NCBI GenBank assembly: GCA_041395445.1
Contig: JAWLAO010000002.1
Span: 372,001 to 436,000, forward strand
Source of the DNA: Gammaproteobacteria bacterium
GTDB taxonomy: Bacteria; Pseudomonadota; Gammaproteobacteria; Xanthomonadales; Marinicellaceae
Direction: 5' to 3'
Length of the DNA stretch: 64,000 nucleotides
This document shows, piece after piece, positions 19,225-28,273 of this stretch. The position numbers were made by a program, and so were the translations under genes. The notes below the pieces were generated by a model that was not told where the DNA came from, made no database searches, and was given only the letters and a program-made list of their open reading frames with translations. How positions within the stretch are numbered: the stretch's first letter is position 1; each line of letters opens with the position of its first letter.

Positions 19225-21589
19225 GTTTCTTTTTCTCGTAGTTATTTCCGAAATGGTTAGTTAACTGTATATCAAGGATGCTTTGATAGGCATCTCTGAG
19301 TTGTTCTGATTGTTCGATACTGACGATACCGGCAGCCAAGCATCGGTTGATAAGTGTCTCGTAATTATCTGTTGTTACCGGCGTTCCGGTGACATTGGTA
19401 ACAGCAATTTCGGCAGATTCGGCAATTTTTAGTTTTTGTTTGGCATCAAAAATTTTCTGCAAAAATTGTGAATGCTCATACTCGTTATTACTATTTTCCA
19501 GTTTGCAAATGCTTTCGATTTCATTATCCATAGGTTGGTTACCACTACTGTAATGAAACGGTTTGCCGAGAGGAAACAACATCGCTTTAATTAGCAATGC
19601 GGGAAAACGATTAAACGCCAGATTGATAGAATCGTTCAGTGATTTTTGAGTGTTATAAAGTCCATTCTTTAAACTAAACTTAATTAAATCTTTGGCTGCT
19701 GAACTATTAAAAACTGGTTGCTCATAGCATGAATAAATTGTTACTAAAGTTGCAAGCTCCTGAATACTGCGTCCTAATTGCCCGGCGAAACTGGTATTAA
19801 TTCTTTTCTTGAATGTCCAGTTAATCAGAATGATGTCTGATAAAAATGCAAAACTGGCACTCATCCTTTTGATCATGTTTTTATACTTGTTTTTAGGAAA
19901 AAGTAAGCGAACAAAAAATGAAGTTCTGAAAGAGTATAACCATAATTTAATCAGATTCTGTAAAATATAACCGATATGCTGAAACGCGAGCTTATCAAAT
20001 TGTATCAAGTCAAAATTCTTTTTGTCGGTTAGTAATTCAACTTCTTTATCGTAATAAGGATGACATGCCAGAGCCGCTTTTTTAATTAATGGCAATTGAT
20101 TGATTTCATGACTCATTCCGTCAAGTTCTGTTGCCAGATGTGCGACTTTATAGAATGTTCTGACCCGGCTTTCTGTTTTGATGTTGTGAGAATTTGAACC
20201 CAGTATCTCACGCAATAGTGTCAGTTGCTTCATTGTTTGGTTGATATTTAAACTTTTATTTAATATCGCTGTGAAACGAAAAGGCTGAGAGGATAACCCA
20301 TGTTGCAATGAAATATTATCAAGAATTTGAAGTTTTAAACACTGACTGAATTGTTCCTTCAGTTTTGATAAGACAATTTTATAACTTAATAATTGTCTGC
20401 CGTTTTGTTTTTGAATATGAGCAAAATACCACGAAGTTAAAGTGAGAGTTTTATTAATTGGTATTGACACTCCTAATGGCCAAATATTACATGCATAGCA
20501 TTGATTTTTATATAAATATTCGAGACCTTTGCCAATTCCGGAGGTTTCGTTGACAATATGTTCAAATGGAATAAATACGTCATTGCCGGTACATGCGTAA
20601 TAACTGAGATAATCATCATACGACTTCAATCCTTTCTGGTACTCAAGTCCTTTAATCTCATCACTAATGATGCAAATTGCAGTTCCTAAATGTGTTTTTT
20701 CACTGTAAATATTATTGAAATCTTTAATATTTACATTGATGAAAAAACAATTGGATTTGGAAGTTCCAAGTAAAATCAAATCCTGAAAAGACACTCTCAC
20801 ACCTAAGACTTGTTCCCCATCAATGAACTTTTTCTCGACACGCCCTTCGATGGAAGATTTCTGACTGTCGATGCTTTCATACAATGATGTTGGTTTTAAA
20901 TAGGGTGTTAACTTTCCTTTTGAAAACTGTGGAAGATATTTTTGTTTCTGTTTTGAATTGGCAAAATTATTTATCAAACTACTCAGAGAGTCCAGGTTTA
21001 GTAGTCCTATGATTGCAGCAAGAACGGAGTCATATTTGCTTATATTTTTCAACAATGAAGAAATGTCTTTTATGGACAGATTTTGTCCGTTGTAGCTTGC
21101 CGGAATTTGTAAAGAGCCGGCACCGACTGCAACAAGATTGTTAACATCTGAAACTTGACTGGATGTTTTTTTATTTGAAAAATAATGTTGAATTTTATTT
21201 GATAATGCCGTGCTATTTGTTTTATTTTCAGAAAAATCAACGGATGCAAACTCGAAATCAACTTCACCACGGAATATTTTTTTCTCGAACTCACTGGCAA
21301 ACCAGCCATCATCAATTCGGCTGAATGATTTCCAGTTATTATCGGATTGTAGTAAATAGTCACAAAATGGCTTGGTGATAAAACGTCTTCGAATATTTCT
21401 AAAATTCAGGAAGCTGAGAGTTAAAATGGTCAGAATAAAAAATATACTGAATTCAAGTGTTTCGATTTTGCCGAATTGAAAAAATAGTATCTCAATCGTG
21501 ATTAAAATTATGGAATAAAGATAAAGTCTGAGACGATAAAAACCTGCGAAAATTGTTAATAAAGCTATACTGAATAATAACCAAAACAT
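19214..21589 (-). CDS. Divergent FadE-like acyl-CoA dehydrogenase homologue, probably non-catalytic
   Basis: The 791-residue product has the FadE layout: N-terminal hydrophobic segments to about residue 65, a long acyl-CoA-dehydrogenase-like middle, and the FadE-specific C-terminus (FDKLAFQHIGY, SASFAFLSDIILINW, LLIKAMLFPLGKPFHY). By eye against E. coli FadE, the signature loops are lost. The LTSPEAGSDAG region reads PTSLYESIDSQ (about residues 231-241), GRGITLPS reads ACNIWPLG, and the TVEGANILTR segment reads ELDGMSHEIN (about 486), so the catalytic Glu position is Asp. It starts directly after the tetR stop and overlaps fadN. Homology is clear; enzyme activity is doubtful and would be unusual. 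Confidence 0.8.
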   Translation of the reverse strand: MFWLLFSIALLTIFAGFYRLRLYLYSIILITIEILFFQFGKIETLEFSIFFILTILTLSFLNFRNIRRRFITKPFCDYLLQSDNNWKSFSRIDDGWFASEFEKKIFRGEVDFEFASVDFSENKTNSTALSNKIQHYFSNKKTSSQVSDVNNLVAVGAGSLQIPASYNGQNLSIKDISSLLKNISKYDSVLAAIIGLLNLDSLSSLINNFANSKQKQKYLPQFSKGKLTPYLKPTSLYESIDSQKSSIEGRVEKKFIDGEQVLGVRVSFQDLILLGTSKSNCFFINVNIKDFNNIYSEKTHLGTAICIISDEIKGLEYQKGLKSYDDYLSYYACTGNDVFIPFEHIVNETSGIGKGLEYLYKNQCYACNIWPLGVSIPINKTLTLTSWYFAHIQKQNGRQLLSYKIVLSKLKEQFSQCLKLQILDNISLQHGLSSQPFRFTAILNKSLNINQTMKQLTLLREILGSNSHNIKTESRVRTFYKVAHLATELDGMSHEINQLPLIKKAALACHPYYDKEVELLTDKKNFDLIQFDKLAFQHIGYILQNLIKLWLYSFRTSFFVRLLFPKNKYKNMIKRMSASFAFLSDIILINWTFKKRINTSFAGQLGRSIQELATLVTIYSCYEQPVFNSSAAKDLIKFSLKNGLYNTQKSLNDSINLAFNRFPALLIKAMLFPLGKPFHYSSGNQPMDNEIESICKLENSNNEYEHSQFLQKIFDAKQKLKIAESAEIAVTNVTGTPVTTDNYETLINRCLAAGIVSIEQSEQLRDAYQSILDIQLTNHFGNNYEKKKHEE

Positions 21590-22222
21590 TTATTTTTCAA
21601 GACTATTTTGTAAAGAACATTGAGCAAAATCAATAAGTTCGTTACAACATGTGTTGAAATATTCGGAATCACTCATTCCGCCACTACGGCTGGAGGCTCC
21701 AAAATCTGCCATAACATAGACAAGCGCACCCATAATGAAATGAAATCTCCAGAAAATCACTTTTTTGTCCAGTTCCGGACAAGCTCTTTGAAGTGCGGTC
21801 GCAAAGCGTTTAATGACATTAGCATATTTTTTACTTAACAACTCATGAAGAAACTCGCTTTTTTCAGCATAAGCTCTGGCAAGAACTTGCATGAATCTTT
21901 TGCCACCTTGATGATTGTCGTTACTCATTGTAAGCGCAGGGGCAATAAATGCTTCGAGAATTTGTCTTAAATTGCAAGGGGAATCTGAGCCGGATTCCAA
22001 CTCATCAAGTAGCTTAATACGCAATTCAAAAAGATTATTCAATCTTCTTTCAAGCATTTCTTCTATTAACTTTTCCTTATTACCAAAATGATAATTAACT
22101 GCGGCAAGATTTGTTTGAGCAATATTGCTGAGGCTTCTTAGTGAAATTCCTGAAAAACCTTTCTCAGAGATTATTTTTTCTGTTGTGTCGAGAATTCTCT
22201 CTTTTGTTGATAAAACAGTCAT
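21590..22222 (-). CDS. TetR family regulator, PsrA-like
   Basis: Likely repressor of the beta-oxidation operon it heads, sensing long-chain acyl ligands. The N-terminal helix-turn-helix reads GISLRSLSNIAQTNLAAVNY followed by HFGNKEKL, close to Pseudomonas PsrA, and VIFWRFHFIMGA in the C-terminal domain also matches that protein. It is 210 residues long. The fadE-like, fadN and fadA genes follow without gaps. A PsrA-type inverted repeat lies 58-73 bp upstream of the start, next to a good promoter, which supports autoregulation. The assignment to PsrA itself, not a sister regulator, is inference. Confidence 0.85.
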   Translation of the reverse strand: MTVLSTKERILDTTEKIISEKGFSGISLRSLSNIAQTNLAAVNYHFGNKEKLIEEMLERRLNNLFELRIKLLDELESGSDSPCNLRQILEAFIAPALTMSNDNHQGGKRFMQVLARAYAEKSEFLHELLSKKYANVIKRFATALQRACPELDKKVIFWRFHFIMGALVYVMADFGASSRSGGMSDSEYFNTCCNELIDFAQCSLQNSLEK

Positions 22223-22249
22223 TTTATTAGTATTTTTATTGTTGGAAGT

Positions 22250-22278
22250 ATTTTAGTAAATAGTTGTCATTTTTACAA
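22250..22278 (-). promoter_or_regulatory. Sigma-70 promoter for the tetR-fadE-fadN-fadA operon
   Basis: On the minus strand, -35 TTGTAA (22278-22273) and -10 TAAAAT (22255-22250) are 17 bp apart. It is placed about 28 bp upstream of the tetR start and directly downstream of the operator-like inverted repeat. Confidence 0.55.
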
Positions 22279-22279
22279 T

Positions 22280-22295
22280 TCAAACGTTTGTTTGA
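22280..22295. promoter_or_regulatory. PsrA-type operator
   Basis: TCAAAC-GTTT-GTTTGA is a perfect 6-bp inverted repeat with a 4-bp spacer and contains CAAAC-N4-GTTTG, the reported PsrA consensus form. It abuts the -35 of the predicted tetR/fad promoter. It lies about 325 bp from ndk, so control of the fad operon is more likely than of ndk. Confidence 0.6.
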
Positions 22296-22618
22296 GTTTG
22301 TAATTGATAGATAAAACTTGTCAATTTGTTTATTTGTTAAAACAAAAAATCTAATAATTTCTCCGCATAAAACAATTACATCCAATAATCCAGCTAATCT
22401 ATATTTTTTGCGGGTTTGACTGTCAAAATCACAATGAAAATGTGTATAATTACGCGCTTTTGGGTTTTATCCTTAATATTTTATTGTTTTGGTTGTCATT
22501 TTGTTTGAAATAAAAGCAACAACAGTTAAAATTTTAGGTTAATAATTTTTTATAACTTTTGGAAAGTAAAACTATTTTTTCAAAACTTTCCAAACCATAA
22601 ATTGGAGAATTATACAAA
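22296..22618. other. Intergenic region upstream of ndk
   Basis: No gene is seen. It holds a 13-bp palindrome, TTTGAC-T-GTCAAA (22415-22427), and a TATAAT at 22445-22450 without a well-placed -35. The ndk ribosome-binding site GGAGA lies near 22603. The region is very AT-rich. Confidence 0.5.
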
Positions 22619-23044
22619 ATGGCAATACAACGTACTTTGTCAATTATCAAGCCGGATGCAGTAGCAAAAAACGTAATTGGAAAAATCTATCAAAGATTTG
22701 AAGATGCGGGATTAAAAGTTGTTGCTTCTAAAATGAAGCACTTGAGCCAAAAAGAAGCCGAAGGCTTTTATGCAGTTCACAAAGACAGACCATTTTTTGG
22801 TGAATTGGTTGCTTTTATGACTTCAGGTCCTGTCATGGTTCAGGTTTTGGAAGGCGAGGAAGCAATTGCAAAAAACCGTGAGTTGATGGGAGCGACTAAC
22901 CCTGCTGAAGCAGCACCTGGTACTATCCGTGCGGATTTCGCGCAAAGTATTGATGCAAATGCAGTGCATGGGTCTGATGCCGCTGAAACTGCAGCTGTTG
23001 AAATTGCTTACTTTTTCTCCAGCACAGAATTGTGCCCAAGATAA
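22619..23044 (+). CDS. ndk: Nucleoside diphosphate kinase
   Basis: Transfers gamma-phosphate among nucleoside di- and triphosphates through a phosphohistidine. The active-site histidine is in NAVHGSDA near residue 117; ERTLSIIKPDAV-like QRTLSIIKPDAV is at the start, and RADFA and the C-terminal FFSSTELC are typical. The 141-residue length is standard. GGAGA precedes the ATG. It opens the conserved string ndk-rlmN-pilF-rodZ. Confidence 0.98.
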   Translation: MAIQRTLSIIKPDAVAKNVIGKIYQRFEDAGLKVVASKMKHLSQKEAEGFYAVHKDRPFFGELVAFMTSGPVMVQVLEGEEAIAKNRELMGATNPAEAAPGTIRADFAQSIDANAVHGSDAAETAAVEIAYFFSSTELCPR

Positions 23045-23064
23045 CGATAACAAAGTGAATCAAG

Positions 23065-24159
23065 TTGGTCGGTGATAAAATAAATCTTCTCGGCTTGGAT
23101 CGAGCTGCACTGGAGCGTTTGTTTGCCAGAATTGGTGAGCAAAAATATCGTGCGGCTCAATTTATGAAAGCTCTTTATCATCATTATCAAACTGAATTTG
23201 ATAGTTTAACCACTTTCAGTAAATCCTTAAGAGCTAAAATGCAGGAGTTTGCATCTCTTGCCGTGCCTCAAGTCATCAGTGAAAAAATATCTGATGATGG
23301 TACGATAAAATGGCTCATGCAAATGTACGAAGGCAACGCTATTGAGACGGTTTATATTCCGGAAAAAAATCGTGGAACACTCTGCATTTCATCTCAAATT
23401 GGTTGTTCTCTAAATTGTTCTTTCTGTGCAACCGGAGCTCAGGGGTTTAACCGTCATCTATCGACAGATGAAATCGTCGGTCAAGTCTGGGTCGCTGCCA
23501 GTCGTTTAGGCCAATCAACGAAAAATAGGAAAATCACAAATATCGTTTTGATGGGAATGGGTGAGCCATTAGCCAATTATTCCAATGTCCTTCCTGCTTT
23601 GAAGATATTCGTTGATGATTTTGGTTTCGGGTTTGCTAATCGCAGAGTGACTGTCAGTACATCTGGAATGGTTCCGTATATCCAGCAACTCAATAAAGAT
23701 ATTGATGTTTCATTGGCAATTTCTCTTCATGCTCCCAATGATGAATTGAGAAATCAATTGGTACCTCTTAATAAAAAGTATAATATCAAAGAATTATTAT
23801 CTGCTTGCTCGGATTTTATTAAGGATAAGCGAAAAGCAAAAATCACAATTGAATACACGCTCATCAAAGGAGTTAATGATCAACCCGAGCATGCCAGAAG
23901 CCTTGTAAAACTGTTGTCTAAAATTCCTTGTAAAATTAATTTGATACCATTCAACCCATTTCCCGGGAATGATTACCAAAGACCGGATTATGACACAGTT
24001 GAGCAATTCCAAAATATATGTGAAAAAAGCCGAATCGTCACTACAGTAAGAAGAACAAGAGGTGATGACATTGATGCTGCTTGCGGTCAATTGGCAGGTG
24101 ACTTTATGGACAGGACCAGACGTTCAAATAATACATTACTCAAACTAAAGGTTTCATAG
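23065..24159 (+). CDS. rlmN: 23S rRNA (A2503-C2)/tRNA (A37-C2) methyltransferase
   Basis: Radical-SAM enzyme methylating C2 of A2503 in 23S rRNA and A37 in some tRNAs. Seen: the CX3CX2C iron-sulfur motif CSLNCSFC near residues 113-120, GMGEPLANY, and the C-terminal catalytic cysteine in DIDAACGQL. The start is a TTG at 23065: the next in-frame codon upstream that matters is a stop (23056-23058), and VGDKINLLGL matches the family N-terminus. No ribosome-binding site is evident, so expression may depend on ndk translation 20 bp upstream. Confidence 0.95.
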   Translation: MVGDKINLLGLDRAALERLFARIGEQKYRAAQFMKALYHHYQTEFDSLTTFSKSLRAKMQEFASLAVPQVISEKISDDGTIKWLMQMYEGNAIETVYIPEKNRGTLCISSQIGCSLNCSFCATGAQGFNRHLSTDEIVGQVWVAASRLGQSTKNRKITNIVLMGMGEPLANYSNVLPALKIFVDDFGFGFANRRVTVSTSGMVPYIQQLNKDIDVSLAISLHAPNDELRNQLVPLNKKYNIKELLSACSDFIKDKRKAKITIEYTLIKGVNDQPEHARSLVKLLSKIPCKINLIPFNPFPGNDYQRPDYDTVEQFQNICEKSRIVTTVRRTRGDDIDAACGQLAGDFMDRTRRSNNTLLKLKVS

Positions 24160-24161
24160 CT

Positions 24162-24950
24162 ATGAAAAAACAATATTCAAAACTTTTATTAATTTCGATT
24201 TTGTCAGTTTTGATTATTGGATGCGGGAAACCTTCCACCAGAAAAACGACTGAAAACAGTCGAACAGAAGCAGTCAAACAGGTTGACTCAACATCAGCAG
24301 AAAAAATTAACGTTGATTTGGGTGTTGGTTATTTACAAAGAGGCAAACCCGGTGATCTCGATATTGCTCTCGAGAAATTTAAACGGGCTGTATTGATAAA
24401 TCCCAAATTTTCATTAGCGCATTCAATGTTAGCAACGGTTTATGATCGTAAAGGTCTTTTTGACAGTGCAGAAAAACACTATAAACTTTCGATAAAATAC
24501 AATAATGGAAGTCCTGATATTATAAATAATTATGCTAATTTTCTTTGTCAAAGAGGTAAATATCAGGAGGCAGTTGACAAGTATCTTGAAGTTGTAAAAA
24601 ACTCGCAATACAAAACACCGGCAGCCGCTTATGAAAATGCGGGTGTTTGTTCCTACCGTGCAAAGAATGAAGAACAAGCCGAAAAATACTTCAGAATGGC
24701 TCTGCAGGAAAACAAAACACAACCTAATTCATTGTATTACTTGCTTAAAATTAGTTTGAACAAACAGGAATATATGAAATCAAGAGCTTTCTTGCAAAGA
24801 TTAGAGCAGGTCATTCCTGCTTCCGAAGAAATGCTGATATCTGGATATAAAATTGAAAACGGACTTGGAAATACTAAACTAGCTGCGAATTACTTGACCA
24901 AATTACAGAAAAAATTCCCCAAATCTGATTTTCTAAAAATAATAAACTGA
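24162..24950 (+). CDS. pilF: PilF/PilW-type IV pilus pilotin lipoprotein
   Basis: Outer-membrane lipoprotein that helps the PilQ secretin localise and assemble. A lipoprotein signal ends with LSVLIIGC (cysteine at about residue 21), followed by TPR repeats (VGYLQRGKPGDLDIALEKF, AHSMLATVYDRKGLFDSAEK, NNYANFLCQRGKYQEAV). The 262-residue length is usual. It lies between rlmN and rodZ as in Pseudomonas. With FimV it supports a twitching-motility apparatus. Confidence 0.9.
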   Translation: MKKQYSKLLLISILSVLIIGCGKPSTRKTTENSRTEAVKQVDSTSAEKINVDLGVGYLQRGKPGDLDIALEKFKRAVLINPKFSLAHSMLATVYDRKGLFDSAEKHYKLSIKYNNGSPDIINNYANFLCQRGKYQEAVDKYLEVVKNSQYKTPAAAYENAGVCSYRAKNEEQAEKYFRMALQENKTQPNSLYYLLKISLNKQEYMKSRAFLQRLEQVIPASEEMLISGYKIENGLGNTKLAANYLTKLQKKFPKSDFLKIIN

Positions 24951-24958
24951 GGATAAAA

Positions 24959-25885
24959 ATGCAGGCAGAAAACGAAAATAATTTGAGACAACTTCGGGAA
25001 GCGAAGAATCTCAGCATTAGCCAGGTGGCAGCGAAATTGAAGCTGACAACCAGCGCTATAGAAAAACTGGAAAGTAGCGAATTTGCATCACTTGGTGCGT
25101 ACACTTATGTTCGTGGCTACTTAAAAAACTATGCTGACTTGCTAGAAGTAGATGCTGAAAAACTCATAGGTTTGTTACCTCGTAAAGAAATGGAAGTTCC
25201 ACTGATTAATACCAAGTCTAATGTAGCGAAAAGCGTTAAATTTAAACGTCATTCTAAAAATTTCGCCAGTTATGCTATCGGAACATTTATATTCGTCGCT
25301 ATTTGTTTTAGTGGTTGGTTTTTATTAAAAAATTATCCTGTTTCCAAAAAAAATGAAGAGTCGATACAAATAGCCGACAATAAAACATTGGAAATCACTC
25401 CTCCGGCTAATAAACCTGAAAACGAAAATACAGATACAGCTAATTCAGATAATTATCATTATTCCTCATTAATTCCTTCTGAATCAGTTAACAGCCAGCA
25501 AGCGCAAAATAACGAATCTGAAACAAGTACAGCCTCATCGCCTGATAGCTTGGCGATTCCGTCAAAAGATGAAGTTTTATCATTAGGTGGCGATGAAGAA
25601 GCTATCCAGAATTTATCAGAAGTGAATGATACACTCACTGCAAAGTATCAAATTCAAGTGATAGCTACTGAAACCAGCTGGGTTAAAGTTGAACATTTAA
25701 ATGGAAACAAATTGCATAATGATTTGTTAAATCCGGGTTTTGTAAATCTGGAATCTGATGAAAAAGTTCACTTTAGAATTGGTAACAAAGATAATGTCAG
25801 GGTTGTTATCAACGGTGAAGAAATTGATTTATCGAAATACTCAAGAAAGAATATTGCCGATTTTAACTGGCCGGTAGATGGTTAA
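24959..25885 (+). CDS. rodZ: Cytoskeletal protein RodZ
   Basis: Links the MreB cytoskeleton to the rod-shape wall machinery. Order: an N-terminal helix-turn-helix of the Xre type at about 9-70 (LRQLREAKNLSISQVAAKL, LGAYTYVRGYLKNYADLL), a membrane segment near 105-122 (AIGTFIFVAICFSGWFLL), a Ser/Asn/Glu-rich periplasmic linker, and the C-terminal beta domain from about 225 (ETSWVKVEHLNGNKL, VRVVINGEEIDL). GAGGA lies before the ATG. In most relatives ispG follows; here a 109-bp gap and hisS follow. Confidence 0.93.
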   Translation: MQAENENNLRQLREAKNLSISQVAAKLKLTTSAIEKLESSEFASLGAYTYVRGYLKNYADLLEVDAEKLIGLLPRKEMEVPLINTKSNVAKSVKFKRHSKNFASYAIGTFIFVAICFSGWFLLKNYPVSKKNEESIQIADNKTLEITPPANKPENENTDTANSDNYHYSSLIPSESVNSQQAQNNESETSTASSPDSLAIPSKDEVLSLGGDEEAIQNLSEVNDTLTAKYQIQVIATETSWVKVEHLNGNKLHNDLLNPGFVNLESDEKVHFRIGNKDNVRVVINGEEIDLSKYSRKNIADFNWPVDG

Positions 25886-25925
25886 ATCTGAGCTGTAAAA
25901 CTTTAAAAACAAAATTTAACTATTT

Positions 25926-25960
25926 CTCCCAAAATAGTACAAATATCATGGGAGTGTTTT
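25926..25960 (+). terminator. Possible terminator between rodZ and hisS
   Basis: CTCCCA (25926-25931) pairs with TGGGAG (25949-25954) over a 17-nt loop, followed by TGTTTT. The stem is short, so this is a weak call. Confidence 0.35.
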
Positions 25961-25994
25961 AAAATACCCCAAATAATGGACTCGGGAATTTCAA

Positions 25995-27293
25995 TTGAGT
26001 AAAAACACGAAACAAATTAAACGAATCCGAGGGATGTATGACGTGCTCCCCGCAGATGTTTGGATTTGGCAAAAACTGGAATCGACAATTTCCAGAGTTT
26101 TCACCTCTTATAACTTTTCAGAAATCAGGCTGCCACTTGTTGAGGAAACCAGATTATTTCAAACAGCCATTGGTGAAGTGACTGATGTTGTTGAGCGTGA
26201 AATGTTTAGTTTTCCGGATCGTTCCGGAACATCTTTGACCTTGAGACCGGAAGGAACTGCCGGTTGTGTTAGAGCCGTGATTCAAAACGATTTATGTAAT
26301 CGAGGACTCACTCAAAAACTATGGTATAACGGCCCGATGTTTCGTTATGAAAGACCACAAAAAGGTCGAAACCGACAGTTCACTCAAGTCGGTGCTGAGA
26401 TATTTAACATGGAAAATCCCGAAGCTGATGCTGAATTGTTGCTGATGTCTTCAAGACTATGGAAAGAACTTGGTTTGCCAAATGTTCGACTAGAGATAAA
26501 CTCATTAGGTACAGATTCTTCAAGAAGTCAATATCGTGAAGTGTTGATTTCTTATTTTAAAGAACATATCGAGATTCTCGATGAAGATGCAAAAAGACGT
26601 CTTGAAACCAATCCATTAAGGATTTTAGATTCAAAAAATCCGGCCATGCGTACCGTCATTGAAAATGCTCCGTTACTGACGGAATATTTGGATAACGAAT
26701 CAATTGAGCACTTTACAAAAGTAAAATCAATCCTCGATCAATGCAGAATACCGTATATTGAAAATCCCAAGTTAGTCAGGGGTTTAGACTATTATTGCAA
26801 AACGGTGTTTGAATGGATAACCGATGATTTAGGGGCTCAAGGAACGATTTGTGCCGGAGGCAGATATGATTCTCTGGTAGAAAGGCAAGGCGGTAAACCA
26901 ACACCGGCTGTCGGTTTTGCAATGGGTCTGGATCGAATTGTTGAGTTGATTAAAGATTTAAATTTATGGCAACAACATAGTTCTGTAGATGCTGTGTTAA
27001 TTGTTGATAATGCCATTGACTCTGCCTTAGCAAGTCAATTCTCTGAAAAAATCAGAGAGAGTTTGCCAGGAATTAATTTATTTGTGAATCAAAGTGGTGG
27101 AAGTTTTAAGTCTCAGTTTAAAAAAGCAGATAAACTGAATGCAGACTTTGCTATCATATTGGGAGAAAATGAAATAAAGAATGATTTTATTACTGTCAAG
27201 TCATTGAAAAATAAAGATTTAGGGCAACAAGAATTACAATACAATAACTTTGTTGAGTTTATGAAAACGAATGCCAACTTAAGAGAAAGTTAA
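25995..27293 (+). CDS. hisS: Histidyl-tRNA synthetase
   Basis: Class II synthetase charging tRNA-His. Seen: GMYDVLPAD at the N-terminus, motif 2 in FRYERPQKGRNRQFTQ, the histidine-A signature LVRGLDYYCKTVFEW and motif 3 in VGFAMGLDRI, then an anticodon-binding domain. It starts at a TTG (25995) with GGGAA just upstream; the 432-residue length is normal. dedD begins at the hisS stop (TAATG). ispG is absent from its usual place in front, and bamB-der from behind. Confidence 0.96.
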   Translation: MSKNTKQIKRIRGMYDVLPADVWIWQKLESTISRVFTSYNFSEIRLPLVEETRLFQTAIGEVTDVVEREMFSFPDRSGTSLTLRPEGTAGCVRAVIQNDLCNRGLTQKLWYNGPMFRYERPQKGRNRQFTQVGAEIFNMENPEADAELLLMSSRLWKELGLPNVRLEINSLGTDSSRSQYREVLISYFKEHIEILDEDAKRRLETNPLRILDSKNPAMRTVIENAPLLTEYLDNESIEHFTKVKSILDQCRIPYIENPKLVRGLDYYCKTVFEWITDDLGAQGTICAGGRYDSLVERQGGKPTPAVGFAMGLDRIVELIKDLNLWQQHSSVDAVLIVDNAIDSALASQFSEKIRESLPGINLFVNQSGGSFKSQFKKADKLNADFAIILGENEIKNDFITVKSLKNKDLGQQELQYNNFVEFMKTNANLRES

Positions 27294-28273
27294 TGGAAAC
27301 TGAATTAAAACAAAGACTCATTGGTGCCTCAGTCATCATTGCATTGGCGGTTATCTTTGTGCCGATGCTATTTGATGATTCAAAAGTAAATCAAAACCAG
27401 ACTCTTTCTATCAAAATTCCGGATCAGCCAAGTGACCTTAAACACAAATCCATAGCGATAGAACCTGTAAATAATCAGGATACACAAAGTGCTGAAATAA
27501 ATTCACAAACTCCAGATTCAAACACAACTCAGGAGACAGCATCAGAAATTAAACCGGTGGTAAAAAAAGAAGAGCAAATTATTGACGTTGTAGATAATTC
27601 TTTGAATGATAAAAAGCCGGAAAATCAGAACAAGCCAGAATCAAACCAGGCAAATAAAACTGAGAGTAAAGACGAGAAACCAATCACAAAAATTGAGAAA
27701 AAGCCTGAAATCACTGAAACTCAGCCGGATATAGTGAGTGCGAATTCATCCGGCTCGGAATTTGGTTGTCGCTTGCAATATGGTGTGTTTTCTCAACAAA
27801 AAAACGCCCAGCAATTAAAGGCTAAATTACTGAATAAAGGATATAGCGCAGTTGTAGTAAAGGACTTGGATAAGGAAGTGTATAAGGTTTATTCTGAGAT
27901 GTTGGATTCATCGAGTGAAGCTGAAAAACTCAGTCAAAAGATTGTCGCACTCAAGTTAAATATTGGAAAACCAGTTATAGAAAATCTTGATGAAGAAGCA
28001 TTTAACTCGTTGCTTGATACCGGCTGGATTGTACAGATTGGTATTTATAGCAATAAAAAGAACTCGTTGGCTCAACGTGATGAGATAAGAAAATCGGGAT
28101 TTTTATGTTTTGTGGATGAAATTATAGCTTCAGGCAATAATCAATATCGGGTAAGAGTTGGTCCTTACGCGACCAGAGATGAAGCCAAAGACGCTGAAAA
28201 ACAATTGCTTGATAAACTAAAATTAAAAGGGCTTGTAAAACCTCATGAAAAACAAAAGGTAATTAGCAAATGA
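27293..28273 (+). CDS. DedD-like membrane protein with two SPOR domains
   Basis: Single-pass inner-membrane protein: ELKQRLIGASVIIALAVIFV at the N-terminus is typical of DedD. A long Gln/Asn/Lys-rich periplasmic linker follows to about residue 155. Then come two SPOR-like repeats, about 160-240 (CRLQYGVFSQQKNAQQLKAK) and 247-322 (WIVQIGIYSNKKNSLAQRDE, QYRVRVGPYATRDEA). SPOR domains bind denuded septal peptidoglycan, so a division role is likely. DedD itself has one SPOR domain, so the duplication is a variation. It overlaps hisS and cvpA by a few bases. Confidence 0.85.
   Translation: METELKQRLIGASVIIALAVIFVPMLFDDSKVNQNQTLSIKIPDQPSDLKHKSIAIEPVNNQDTQSAEINSQTPDSNTTQETASEIKPVVKKEEQIIDVVDNSLNDKKPENQNKPESNQANKTESKDEKPITKIEKKPEITETQPDIVSANSSGSEFGCRLQYGVFSQQKNAQQLKAKLLNKGYSAVVVKDLDKEVYKVYSEMLDSSSEAEKLSQKIVALKLNIGKPVIENLDEEAFNSLLDTGWIVQIGIYSNKKNSLAQRDEIRKSGFLCFVDEIIASGNNQYRVRVGPYATRDEAKDAEKQLLDKLKLKGLVKPHEKQKVISK

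Noticed and set aside
22415..22427. TTTGAC-T-GTCAAA as an ndk operator
   Set aside because: A short palindrome with no matched regulator in the window; left as a note in the intergenic entry.
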